DNA of 12,533 nucleotides, from NCBI GenBank assembly GCA_041581055.1, contig JBFGCT010000121.1, forward strand, positions 1 through 12,533, given 5' to 3'. Source of the DNA: JBFGCT01 sp041581055 (GTDB lineage: Bacteria; Actinomycetota; Acidimicrobiia; Acidimicrobiales; Ilumatobacteraceae). This document shows, piece after piece, positions 1-6,782 of this stretch (positions are counted from its first letter, which is position 1; each line of letters starts with the position of its first letter). A program made the translations under genes and the position numbers. The notes below the pieces were generated by a model that saw only the letters and a program-made list of their open reading frames with translations, was not told the origin of the DNA and ran no database searches.

Positions 1-1356
1 GTCGGCAGGCTCGGCGGCCCCGGCGTCGGCGACGGCCCCGGTGTCGGCAGGCTCGGCGGTCCCGGCGTCGGCGGTCCCGGCCCCGGTGTCGGCAGGCTCG
101 GCGGTCCCGGCGTCGGCGGTCCCGGCCCCGGTGTCGGCAGGCTCGGCGGTCCCGGCGTCGGCGGGATCGATGGTCTCGGCGGCGGCCTCGGTCTCGGCGG
201 GATCGCCGGGCTCGGTGGTGTCGCTGGCCTCGGGGGCCGGGGCGGCGGCGGCGACGGGCGCGTCGCCGGCGGGAGCGTTGTCGGCGACCGGCGCGGCGGC
301 GGCCACGCCGCGCTGCACGCCGTCATCGGCCGTCGACGCGGCCACCTGGTCGGCGACCGGCGCCGCGGCGGCCACGCCGCGCTGCACGCCGTCATCGGCC
401 GTCGACGCGGCCACCTGGTCGGCGACCTCGGCGGCGGTCTCGGCCGCGACCGCGTCGACCGCGGCGGCGGGCGCCCCGGTGGCGGCGAGCAGATCGGCCG
501 CGTCGGCGGCCGCATCTTCGACGACGGGCTGCTTGACGGCGGCGAGGCGGGCGTCACGATCGGCCTGCGCCTGGGCGGCGGCGGCGCGGGCGGCGGCCTG
601 CTCGGCGTCGAACGCCGCGGCCTCCTCCGGCGAGCGCTCGGCCACCGGGCTCGGCTCGGGGTTGCGCTTGTTGGCGATGAACCGGCCCTCGTCGACGGCG
701 TCGGCGATGACGCGGGCGAACAGGCTGTTCGAGCGGATCGCGTCGTCGTTGCCCGGGATCGGGTACTGGATCACCTCGGGGTCGACGTTGGTGTCGACGA
801 CCGCGACCACCGGAATGCCGAGCTTGTTCGCCTCGGTGACGGCGATGTGCTCCTTCTTGGTGTCGAGCACGAAGATCGCGTCCGGCGGCTTCTTGAGGCT
901 GCGCAGCCCGCCGAGGTTGCGCTGGAGCTTGGTCAGCTCGCGGTCGAGCAGCAGGGCCTCTTTCTTGATCATCGCGTCGAACTCGCCCGAGGCCTGCATG
1001 CGCTCGTACTCGAGCATCTTGGAGACGCGCTTGGAGATCGTCTCGAAGTTGGTCAGCATCCCGCCGAGCCAGCGCTCGTTGACGTACGGCATGCCACACT
1101 TCTCGGCGTAGCTCCGCACCGGGTCCTGTGCCTGCTTCTTGGTGCCGACGAAGAGGATGTTGCCGCCCCCGGCGACGAGGTCGCGGACGAAGCCGTAGGC
1201 GTTCTCGACCCGGCTGAGCGTCTGCTCGAGGTCGATGATGTAGATGCCGTTGCGCTCGCCGAAGATGAAACGCTTCATCTTCGGGTTCCAGCGCCGGGTC
1301 TGGTGTCCGAAGTGGGCGCCGGCCTCGAGCATCTGACGCATGGTGATGACAGCCAT
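1..1356 (-). CDS. rpsB: 30S ribosomal protein S2 with long repetitive C-terminal extension (3' end outside window)
   Basis: S2 is a structural protein of the small ribosomal subunit that sits between head and body and helps bind S1/mRNA. The reading frame starts at ATG 1356 and stays open to base 1, giving 452 visible residues without a stop. Residues 1-231 are a complete S2 core: the N-terminus (MRQMLEAGAHFGHQTRRWNP), FVGTKKQAQ near 69-77, the NERWLGGMLTNFETI stretch near 93-107, and the C-terminal VVDTNVDP..IPGNDDAIRS block near 187-209. S2 is usually about 240-310 residues. Here at least 220 more follow, almost entirely Ala, Asp, Glu, Pro, Thr, Gly and Val, including two sets of tandem repeats. 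A Shine-Dalgarno AAGGAG (1366-1371) lies 9 nt before the ATG and fixes the start. In bacteria tsf normally follows; it would lie left of the window. Identity of the core is certain; where the tail ends is unknown. Confidence 0.97.
   Translation of the reverse strand, partial: MAVITMRQMLEAGAHFGHQTRRWNPKMKRFIFGERNGIYIIDLEQTLSRVENAYGFVRDLVAGGGNILFVGTKKQAQDPVRSYAEKCGMPYVNERWLGGMLTNFETISKRVSKMLEYERMQASGEFDAMIKKEALLLDRELTKLQRNLGGLRSLKKPPDAIFVLDTKKEHIAVTEANKLGIPVVAVVDTNVDPEVIQYPIPGNDDAIRSNSLFARVIADAVDEGRFIANKRNPEPSPVAERSPEEAAAFDAEQAAARAAAAQAQADRDARLAAVKQPVVEDAAADAADLLAATGAPAAAVDAVAAETAAEVADQVAASTADDGVQRGVAAAAPVADQVAASTADDGVQRGVAAAAPVADNAPAGDAPVAAAAPAPEASDTTEPGDPAETEAAAETIDPADAGTAEPADTGAGTADAGTAEPADTGAGTADAGTAEPADTGAVADAGAAEPAD
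43..164 (-). repeat. 45-bp tandem repeat in the S2 tail (2 identical copies plus a partial third)
   Basis: Copies begin at 43, 88 and 133. The first two are identical over all 45 bp, and the third matches for 32 bp before diverging. A diverged 42-bp version occupies 1-42, so the array may continue off the left edge. The period is 15 codons, read on the minus strand as TADAGTAEPADTGAG-like units, so copy-number changes keep the frame. Nucleotide identity, not just similar protein composition, points to recent duplication by slippage or unequal recombination. Confidence 0.9.
280..417 (-). repeat. 69-bp tandem duplication in the S2 tail
   Basis: Two adjacent 69-bp units (280-348 and 349-417) differ at a single base. 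A third copy starts at 418 but matches only for its first bases. Each unit encodes 23 residues (VADQVAASTADDGVQRGV followed by AAAAP), so the duplication is in frame and lies in the tail beyond the S2 fold. It is a separate repeat family from the 45-bp units nearer the left edge. Confidence 0.92.
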
Positions 1357-1382
1357 GTTGGTGTTCTCCTTGTGCGGTTTCT

Positions 1383-1424
1383 CCCGTCGGTTGGCGCCGA
1401 AGCGACCGCGTGTGAACCGGCGGG
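1383..1424 (-). promoter_or_regulatory. Predicted hairpin in the rpsB leader
   Basis: In the rpsB transcript the bases from 1424-1415 (CCCGCCGGTT) can pair with 1392-1383 (AACCGACGGG). This gives nine pairs and one A-C mismatch around a 22-nt loop. The stem ends about 11 nt before the Shine-Dalgarno at 1366-1371, a position where a structure could influence ribosome access. S2 is known to repress its own mRNA through the leader in enterobacteria. Whether this hairpin does the same is inference, and GC-rich DNA forms stems easily. Confidence 0.4.
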
Positions 1425-1436
1425 ACTGTGAGTTGG

Positions 1437-1473
1437 CGCTGCGCGCAGCGTGCGAAGGGATCGCCCGGGCGAT
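1437..1473. promoter_or_regulatory. Two perfect 14-bp palindromes upstream of rpsB
   Basis: CGCTGCGCGCAGCG (1437-1450) and ATCGCCCGGGCGAT (1460-1473) are both exact inverted repeats without a loop. Their centres are 23 bp apart, in the 138-bp gap between the M23-like gene and rpsB. They could be a pair of protein-binding sites at an rpsB promoter or part of the leader fold. No clear -35/-10 pair was found next to them, so the function is unassigned. Confidence 0.35.
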
Positions 1474-1494
1474 GCTACCGGCGGGTCGGGGCGG

Positions 1495-2130
1495 TCACTC
1501 CCGGCACCGCAGCATCGGCGGGGGCGCCGGACGAGGCGGGCCGCCGTCGAGCGGGATCAGGCGCGGCCGGCCAACCAGGCGACCGAGGTGTGGGGCCGGA
1601 TCGACGTAGCTCCCGCCGACCCGGAGCCCGAAGAAGAACGCCCGGCCGACGGTGCCGACGACCGCCCCGGCCACGACGCGGTCGCCGCGGGCGACCGCCG
1701 TGCCCGCCAACCGCCCGTAGGTGACCTTCCACCCGCTGGCCAGCGTGACGACGACGTAACGCGTCCCGGCCACGGCGCCGCTGAATGCGACCGTGCCGGC
1801 CGCCACCGAGCGCACCCGCCCGCCGGGCGCGGTCCGATACTCCAGCCCGCGGTTTCCGGCGCACCACGGGCACGGCGGAGGCCGGAACGGGTCGACGACC
1901 ACGCCGATGACCGGCTCGCGCCAGCAGGCCGCCGACACCCGCTCATCCATCACCACCGACCAGACCATGCACAACGCGAGGGCCACCGCCGCTGACCGGG
2001 TCGCCGACCGGCGGGCCGCGGCGATCGCCCGACCCCGCCGTCGCTCGGGGGGCGTGGGGCGCGGCGCGGGCGGTCTCCGGCGCGCGCCGCGTGCTGACGA
2101 ACCGTTCTGGACGCTGGTCGCCGATGTCAT
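1495..2130 (-). CDS. Exported LytM/M23-fold protein with substituted metal ligands
   Basis: The product has 211 residues: an Arg/Pro-rich cytoplasmic N-terminus (1-45), a hydrophobic signal or anchor segment (about 46-68, ending SAA) and one M23-type beta domain (about 78-185). The domain order of M23 endopeptidases is visible: the first ligand block, VRSVAAGTVAFSG, YVVVTLASGWKVTYGRL, GDRVVAGAVVGTVG, then FGLRVGGSYVDP. The zinc ligands are gone. The usual HRGxD is N93-R-G-L-E97, and the usual LHFG/LHWG block reads FFFG (165-168). It should therefore not cleave peptidoglycan and may bind or regulate, as EnvC/NlpD-type proteins do. A CxxC (C87/C90) precedes the domain. The ATG at 2130 follows GGAGGA at 2138-2143 with 7 nt spacing. 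An M23 gene next to rpsB and whiG is common in Actinobacteria. The fold call is firm; the role is unknown. Confidence 0.82.
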   Translation of the reverse strand: MTSATSVQNGSSARGARRRPPAPRPTPPERRRGRAIAAARRSATRSAAVALALCMVWSVVMDERVSAACWREPVIGVVVDPFRPPPCPWCAGNRGLEYRTAPGGRVRSVAAGTVAFSGAVAGTRYVVVTLASGWKVTYGRLAGTAVARGDRVVAGAVVGTVGRAFFFGLRVGGSYVDPAPHLGRLVGRPRLIPLDGGPPRPAPPPMLRCRE

Positions 2131-2221
2131 CGACCTCTCCTCCGCCGCGGCGCGGGCGCGCCGGCCTGATACGCGGGCCGTGATGCGGCGGCGAACGGAC
2201 GCGGGAGCCGCGTCGAGCGGG

Positions 2222-2983
2222 TCAGACCGCGCCGAGCGCGGTCAACCGGGAGCGCAGATGAAGCACCGACTTGGTGTGGATCTGCGAGACGCGGCTCTCG
2301 GTGACGCCGAGCACCTCGCCGATCTCGGCCAGCGTCAACCCCTCGTCGTAGTAGAGCGACAGCACGAGCTTCTCCCGATCGGGGAGCTTCTTGATCTCCT
2401 CGCGCATGAGATGGCTCAACTCGAGATCCTCCACCACCGCCGAGGGCGACCCCGAGCCGGAATCGTCGGGCGCGGCCGGCTCGGCGCCGGCGGCGATCGC
2501 CCGGTCGAGCGGGCCGACGGTGGTGCTGGCGATCGCCGACAACCACTTGGCCAGATCCTCGACCGAGATCCGCAGCTGTTCGGACAACTCCTCGTCGGTC
2601 GGGCCGCGACCCAATCGGTGCTCCAACTCGGAGAACGCCCGCTCGACCTCGCGCGCCCGGCTGCGCACCGAGCGCGGCACCCAGTCGAGCTGCCGGAGAC
2701 CGTCGTACACCGCGCCACGGATGCGGGGCACGGCGAACGTCTCGAACTTGACGCCGCGCTCGGGATCGAAGCGCTCGATAGCGTCGATCAGACCGAACAC
2801 GCCGGAGCTGACGAGGTCGCCCGGGTCGACGCTCGACGGCAATCCGGCGCCGATACGGCCGGCGACGAACTTGACGAGCGGCGAGTAGTGGACGATCAGG
2901 TGATCGCGGGCGGCGCTGTTGTGTCGCTTGAGCCACCGATTCCATTGCATCTGGAGGTCGGCGTCTTCGGGAACGATGCTCAT
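2222..2983 (-). CDS. whiG: RNA polymerase sigma factor, FliA/WhiG (sigma-28) family
   Basis: This 253-residue alternative sigma factor directs RNA polymerase to a dedicated promoter set: flagellar genes for FliA, sporulation onset for WhiG. Region 2 spans about 15-105, including DLVSSGVFGLIDAIERFDP (core binding) and FAVPRIRGAVYDGLRQLDWVPRSVR (-10 recognition). Region 3 follows at about 108-175 and region 4 at about 193-248, with the helix-turn-helix LTLAEIGEVLGVTESRVSQIH. Length and motifs match the family, and there is no region 1.1. The ATG overlaps the xerC stop as ATGA and has no strong Shine-Dalgarno of its own, so translation is probably coupled. No flagellar genes are in the window, and the neighbourhood is the actinobacterial whiG one, hence the symbol. 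The frame happens to stay open far upstream, but homology begins only at this ATG. A FliA role cannot be excluded. Confidence 0.93.
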   Translation of the reverse strand: MSIVPEDADLQMQWNRWLKRHNSAARDHLIVHYSPLVKFVAGRIGAGLPSSVDPGDLVSSGVFGLIDAIERFDPERGVKFETFAVPRIRGAVYDGLRQLDWVPRSVRSRAREVERAFSELEHRLGRGPTDEELSEQLRISVEDLAKWLSAIASTTVGPLDRAIAAGAEPAAPDDSGSGSPSAVVEDLELSHLMREEIKKLPDREKLVLSLYYDEGLTLAEIGEVLGVTESRVSQIHTKSVLHLRSRLTALGAV

Positions 2984-3852
2984 GCTCTGGGGTGTGCCTC
3001 GCGATAGGCGCTCGAGAGTCGTTCTCGGCTGACGTGAGTGTAACGCTGGGTCGTCGCCACATCGGTGTGTCCGAGCAGCTCCTGCACGGCGCGCAGATCG
3101 GCGCCGCCATCGAGGAGGTGGGTGGCGAAACTGTGCCGGAGGGCGTGCGGATGGGTCGGCGTCGGTGACCGGCGGTCGATGATCCGCCGCACGTCGCGCG
3201 GGGTGAGCGGGTTGCCCCGCTCGTTGGCGAACAGCAGGTCGCCCCGCTCGGCGGGAACCACGTCGGCCCGGATCTCGAGCCATCGGCGGACGGCCGCGAC
3301 CGACGCCTCGCTCAGCGGAACCCGTCGTTGCTTGGCGCCCTTGCCCCACACGGTCGCCGCCGCGTCGGCCAGCGCGAGCGCCGAGACCGTCATGCCGCAC
3401 AGCTCGGTCACGCGCAGCCCGGACCCGTAGAGGATCTCGAGGACGGCGTCGTCGCGGCGCAGCCGCCATTCGGGCTCGGACTCGCCGGGCCGCCCGTCGA
3501 GCAGCGCCGACAGCGCGCCGCCGTCGAGCACCCGCGGCAACCGTCCGGCCCCGCTCGGAACCGAGATCGCGGCCGTCGGGTCGACGGTGGCCCCACCGGA
3601 GGCGACCGACCACCGGAAGTAGCGGCGGATCGCCGCGGTCTTGCGGGCGATCGACCGGCGGGCGTAGCGGCGGGTGGTCAGGTGGGCGAGATAGCGCCGG
3701 ATCGTGCTGCGCTCGACGAGCGCCGGATCGGCCAACTCGCCGCGTGCGCACCACGCGGCGAACGCCTCGATGTCGGAGCGATACGACGCGACCGTGTTGG
3801 CGGAAAGCGACGTGAGCGCGCGGCAGAACTCGTCGATGCGCCAGGACTCCAC
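2980..3852 (-). CDS. xerC: Tyrosine recombinase, XerC/XerD type
   Basis: The product has 290 residues, the usual Xer length. Xer recombinases resolve chromosome dimers at dif at the septum, together with a partner Xer protein and FtsK. An N-terminal SAM-like core-binding domain (about 5-85) holds SANTVASYRSDIEAFAAW. The catalytic domain (about 105-285) has the full set: R147 (GSGLRVTEL), K171 (GKGAK), H236/R239 (HALRHSFATHLL), H262 (LLGHTD) and nucleophile Y271 (TQRYTHV). It is therefore predicted active. The start taken is GTG 3852, which gives a normal N-terminus but lacks a clear Shine-Dalgarno, so it is the least certain boundary. The stop overlaps the sigma-factor ATG by 4 bp; dprA ends 54 bp upstream. 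The housekeeping context argues against a phage or integron integrase. XerC versus XerD cannot be settled from one copy. Confidence 0.9.
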   Translation of the reverse strand: MESWRIDEFCRALTSLSANTVASYRSDIEAFAAWCARGELADPALVERSTIRRYLAHLTTRRYARRSIARKTAAIRRYFRWSVASGGATVDPTAAISVPSGAGRLPRVLDGGALSALLDGRPGESEPEWRLRRDDAVLEILYGSGLRVTELCGMTVSALALADAAATVWGKGAKQRRVPLSEASVAAVRRWLEIRADVVPAERGDLLFANERGNPLTPRDVRRIIDRRSPTPTHPHALRHSFATHLLDGGADLRAVQELLGHTDVATTQRYTHVSRERLSSAYREAHPRA

Positions 3853-3906
3853 GGCGCCGATCGTATTGCCACGGCCCGGTGCTCGGCGCGGATGGCCCCG
3901 TGACCG

Positions 3907-5040
3907 TCACGCGCGATCGCTCCCGGACTCGACCGCTTCGAACCAGCCGCCGGAGTCGACGAGCCATCCGTCCCGCTCGAGACGGGCGATCACCATCGCG
4001 ACCTGGCCGATCGACAGGTCGAAACGGGCCGCGAGGCCGTCGACGGTGAGCGGCTCGGCGCGGCACGCCTCCAAGACCGCGGCGTCATCGCCGCGCGGGC
4101 GCGGCCGGGGATCGAAGCGGGACCGGTTCGCCCGCCGATGATCGAGGCCGAGCGCGATCAGCAGATCGCCGGAGTCGAGTGCCGGCGCGGCACCGTCGCG
4201 GAGCAGTTCGTTGGCGCCCGCCGACGCTCGGCTCCGCACCGAGCCGGGCACGGCGAACACGCCGATGCCCCTGGCCGCGGCCTCCCGCGCGGTGATCAGG
4301 CTCCCACCCCGCTCGCGGCTCTCGACGACGACGAGCACCTCGCTCAGCGCGGCCAGGATGCGGTTGCGCAGGGGGAAGCGGAAGGCGTCCGGGCTCGTGC
4401 CCGGCGGCCACTCCGACACGATGACGCCCCGGGCGGCGACCTGTTCCCACAGCTCGGCGTTTCGACGCGGATACGGCACGTCGAGGCCGTTGCCGACCAC
4501 GGCCGCCGGGGCCGCGGCATCGGCGGCGAGCGCGCCGCGATGGGCCGCGCCGTCGATCCCCCGGGCCAGACCGCTCACGACGACGACGCCGGCGGCGGCC
4601 AGCTCGTACCCGAACCGCGCCGCTGTGGCGTTGCCCTGTTGGGTCGAGTTGCGGGTGCCGACGACGCCGACCCGCCTGGCGTCGAGGACGGTCAGGTCGC
4701 CGCGGGCGAACAGCGCCGGCGGACACGCCGGATCGCCGGCGAGCTGCGGTGGGAACCGATCGTCGGTCGCCATGACGATGTCGACGCCCAACGCCGCGCA
4801 CTCCTCCCAACACCGTCGGGGGCGGCGGCGCTCGCCATCGCGCCGCCAGGCCGCGGCGAGGTCCGGCCATCGCTCGAAGATCGCCGCCAGCGGAGGTGGC
4901 GCCGCGGCGCGCCCGCTCGCGATGTCGAACGCCTCGGCCGGGTCGTGGCGGGCGAGCAGTCCGCGGAGTCGGGCCGACGTCATCCGGTCGAAGCCGGAGA
5001 GCGCCGCCACGTAGGCCTCGGCGGGCAGGTCGTCGCTCAT
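3907..5040 (-). CDS. dprA: DNA-processing protein DprA
   Basis: DprA binds incoming single-stranded DNA during natural transformation and loads RecA on it, in the cytoplasm. The 377-residue product has the full architecture. The N-terminal SAM-like region (about 8-45) starts EAYVAALSGFDRMTSARLRGLL. The Rossmann-like core (about 90-300) has VGVVGTRNSTQQG (125-136), VVVVSGLARGIDGAAHRGAL (152-171), VVGNGLDVPYPRRN (181-194), SEWPPGTSPDAFRFPLRNRI (209-228) and GGSLITAREAAARG..VFAVPG (245-266). A C-terminal winged helix (about 318-372) follows. The ATG overlaps the comM stop as ATGA, so expression is probably coupled to comM. No ssDNA-contact block looks lost. DprA also occurs in bacteria not known to be transformable, so the gene alone does not prove competence. 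Confidence 0.95.
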   Translation of the reverse strand: MSDDLPAEAYVAALSGFDRMTSARLRGLLARHDPAEAFDIASGRAAAPPPLAAIFERWPDLAAAWRRDGERRRPRRCWEECAALGVDIVMATDDRFPPQLAGDPACPPALFARGDLTVLDARRVGVVGTRNSTQQGNATAARFGYELAAAGVVVVSGLARGIDGAAHRGALAADAAAPAAVVGNGLDVPYPRRNAELWEQVAARGVIVSEWPPGTSPDAFRFPLRNRILAALSEVLVVVESRERGGSLITAREAAARGIGVFAVPGSVRSRASAGANELLRDGAAPALDSGDLLIALGLDHRRANRSRFDPRPRPRGDDAAVLEACRAEPLTVDGLAARFDLSIGQVAMVIARLERDGWLVDSGGWFEAVESGSDRA

Positions 5041-6557
5041 GCCGCCCGTCCCCAACGGCGGGCGGGCGCCAGCGGGGCCCGCAGGCGGAGCGCGGTGGCG
5101 ACGTCCTCCGCGCCGACGACCTCGGTGGGGGGCGACCGCAGGTCGGCGATCGTCCGCGCCACCCGCCGCACGCGGTGATAGCCCCGCCCGGTCAACCGGT
5201 CGTTTTCCATCTCGCCGCGCAACAGCGCGCGGGCCGCCGCGTCGATCGGGGCGACCTCGTCGAGTTGCGGCGCCGCGATCGCCGCGTTGAGCACCCCCTG
5301 TCGGCCGATGGCCAGCTCGCGGGCGGCGGCCACCCGCGCCGCGACGACGGCGGTCGGCTCCTCGGGCCGGACGTCCAGGAACTCGTCCACCGCCGGACGG
5401 TGCACGCTCACGCGGAGGTCGAAGCGGTCGAACAGCGGGCCGGAGACGCGGCCGGTGTATCGGCTGATCCGGGCCTCGCCGCACTGGCAGGCCCCCGGCG
5501 GCCCGCCTCCGCACGGGCACGGGTTCATCGCCGCGACGAGGAGGAACGCCGCCGGCAGCGCGGCGTGCACGTTGGCCCTGGCGACGCGGACGACGCCCTC
5601 CTCCAGTGGTTGGCGCAGGCCGTCGAGCACCTGCGGCGCGAACTCGGCGAGCTCGTCCATGAACAGGACGCCGCAGTGGGCGAGCGAGATCTCCCCCGGC
5701 CGCAGCGACCCGGACCCGCCGCCGACGAGCGCCACCATCGACGCGGTGTGGTGGGGCGCGCGGAACGGCGGCGTGACGACGAGGCCCTCCGGCGGGAGCC
5801 CGACCCCGGCCGCCGAGTGCACCATCGTGACCGCGAGCGACCGCTCGCGGTCGAGCGGCGGGAGGAGGCCGGGCAGCCGTGACGCGAGCATCGTCTTCCC
5901 GGAGCCCGGGGGGCCGATGAACAGCGAGTGATGGCTCCCGGCGGCCGCGATCTCCAGCGCGGCGCGCGCGGTCTGCTGCCCGTGGACGTCGGCGAGATCC
6001 GGCACGACGGGTCTGGCACGGGGGACCGCGGGCGGCTCGTGGTCGGTCCACGGCCGCTCGGACCCGAGCACCTCGACCAGCTCGACGAGATCGCGAACCA
6101 GGCGGACCCGCCCCATGGCGGCCACGTGCGCCTCGACACCGCTGTCGACCGGGACGACGACGTCGAGTTCGCCGAGCACGCCGACCATCGGGGCGACCCC
6201 CGGCACCGCGCGCAACGAGCCGTCGAGCCCGAGCTCGCCGATGAACGCCAGCCCGGCGACCGACTCGGCGGTGACGACGCCGGACGCGACCAGCACGCCG
6301 AGGGCGATCGCCAGGTCGAGGCCCGAGCCGGTCTTGCGGTGTTGCGACGGGGCGAGGTTGACGGTGATCTTCTGGGACGGCCACTGACGCCCGCTCGACA
6401 TCACCGCGGCGCGCACGCGGTCGCGCGCCTCGCGGATCGACTCGTCGGGCAGGCCGACGATGTTGAACGCCGGGAGGCCGGCGCCGACGTGGACCTCGAC
6501 GGTGACGCGGTGGCCTTCGGCGCCGAACAGGACGGCGGACGGGATAGACGCGAGCAT
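5037..6557 (-). CDS. comM: ComM / YifB family Mg-chelatase-like AAA+ ATPase
   Basis: ComM is a hexameric helicase that extends branch migration when transformed DNA recombines with the chromosome; the family is also annotated as YifB. The 506 residues hold an N-terminal Lon-protease-like fold (about 1-170, with AFNIVGLPDESIREARDRVRAA at 30-51). The AAA+ module has Walker A GPPGSGKT (215-222), Walker B VLFMDE (297-302), a four-cysteine cluster in the NPCPCGG..ACQCG block (C347, C349, C357, C359), the arginine-finger block SGPLFDRFDL (372-381) and LTGRGYHRVRRVARTIADL (455-473). The frame is open upstream to 6776, but conserved sequence starts at ATG 6557, and AGGAGG (6563-6568) lies 5 nt before it, so this start is well supported. 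It is the first gene of the probable comM-dprA-xerC-whiG operon. Confidence 0.95.
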   Translation of the reverse strand: MLASIPSAVLFGAEGHRVTVEVHVGAGLPAFNIVGLPDESIREARDRVRAAVMSSGRQWPSQKITVNLAPSQHRKTGSGLDLAIALGVLVASGVVTAESVAGLAFIGELGLDGSLRAVPGVAPMVGVLGELDVVVPVDSGVEAHVAAMGRVRLVRDLVELVEVLGSERPWTDHEPPAVPRARPVVPDLADVHGQQTARAALEIAAAGSHHSLFIGPPGSGKTMLASRLPGLLPPLDRERSLAVTMVHSAAGVGLPPEGLVVTPPFRAPHHTASMVALVGGGSGSLRPGEISLAHCGVLFMDELAEFAPQVLDGLRQPLEEGVVRVARANVHAALPAAFLLVAAMNPCPCGGGPPGACQCGEARISRYTGRVSGPLFDRFDLRVSVHRPAVDEFLDVRPEEPTAVVAARVAAARELAIGRQGVLNAAIAAPQLDEVAPIDAAARALLRGEMENDRLTGRGYHRVRRVARTIADLRSPPTEVVGAEDVATALRLRAPLAPARRWGRAA

Positions 6558-6782
6558 GGCGACCTCCTGACGACGCGGCGCGAGCCGCACGGGTTCGGAG
6601 GAGGGACGCTGCGGCCCCACGACGCCCGGCACGACGGCCGGCACGGACGACGGTACCTCGACGGTGTCACAACCCCGACCGGCACAACGGCCGGCCCGAC
6701 CGGCGCGCCCCGAGCGGCGGAGCTGCGCCAGCCCGGCTGGGCCCGGCGCGGTGCCGACCGTTTCGGCCACGCCCATGCGACA
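6558..6782. other. Divergent intergenic region between comM and the lipoprotein gene
   Basis: These 225 bp must carry the start signals for the leftward comM operon and the rightward lipoprotein gene. Apart from the comM Shine-Dalgarno at 6563-6568, the one pattern seen is a 10-bp direct repeat CCCGACCGGC at 6674-6683 and 6695-6704, 21 bp apart (two helical turns). No convincing -35/-10 pair was recognised for either gene, and no coding sequence with homology was seen in either direction. Confidence 0.5.

Noticed and set aside
280..417. 69-bp repeats as a CRISPR array
   Set aside because: Units are directly adjacent with no spacers, in frame with the rpsB tail, and only two near-identical copies exist.
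41..1431. Long plus-strand open frames opposite rpsB
   Set aside because: They are antisense to a clear S2 gene, have Arg/Ser/Ala-rich low-complexity translations without recognisable domains, and arise from GC-rich codon bias.
2980..3852. Phage or integron integrase instead of XerC
   Set aside because: Length, absence of extra domains, lack of att-like repeats or a nearby tRNA, and conserved housekeeping neighbours all fit a chromosomal Xer recombinase.
2984..4066. 361-residue in-frame upstream extension of the sigma factor
   Set aside because: The extension is Arg-rich nonsense lying out of frame over xerC and dprA. Sigma homology begins exactly at ATG 2983, which overlaps the xerC stop.
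5041..6384. Upstream in-frame extension of dprA (825-residue frame)
   Set aside because: It overlaps comM in another frame with no homology. DprA's N-terminal domain starts at ATG 5040, which is coupled to the comM stop.
6558..6776. 73-residue N-terminal extension of ComM
   Set aside because: Conserved ComM sequence and a good AGGAGG both point to ATG 6557. The extension is Arg/Gly/Pro-rich without similarity to the family.
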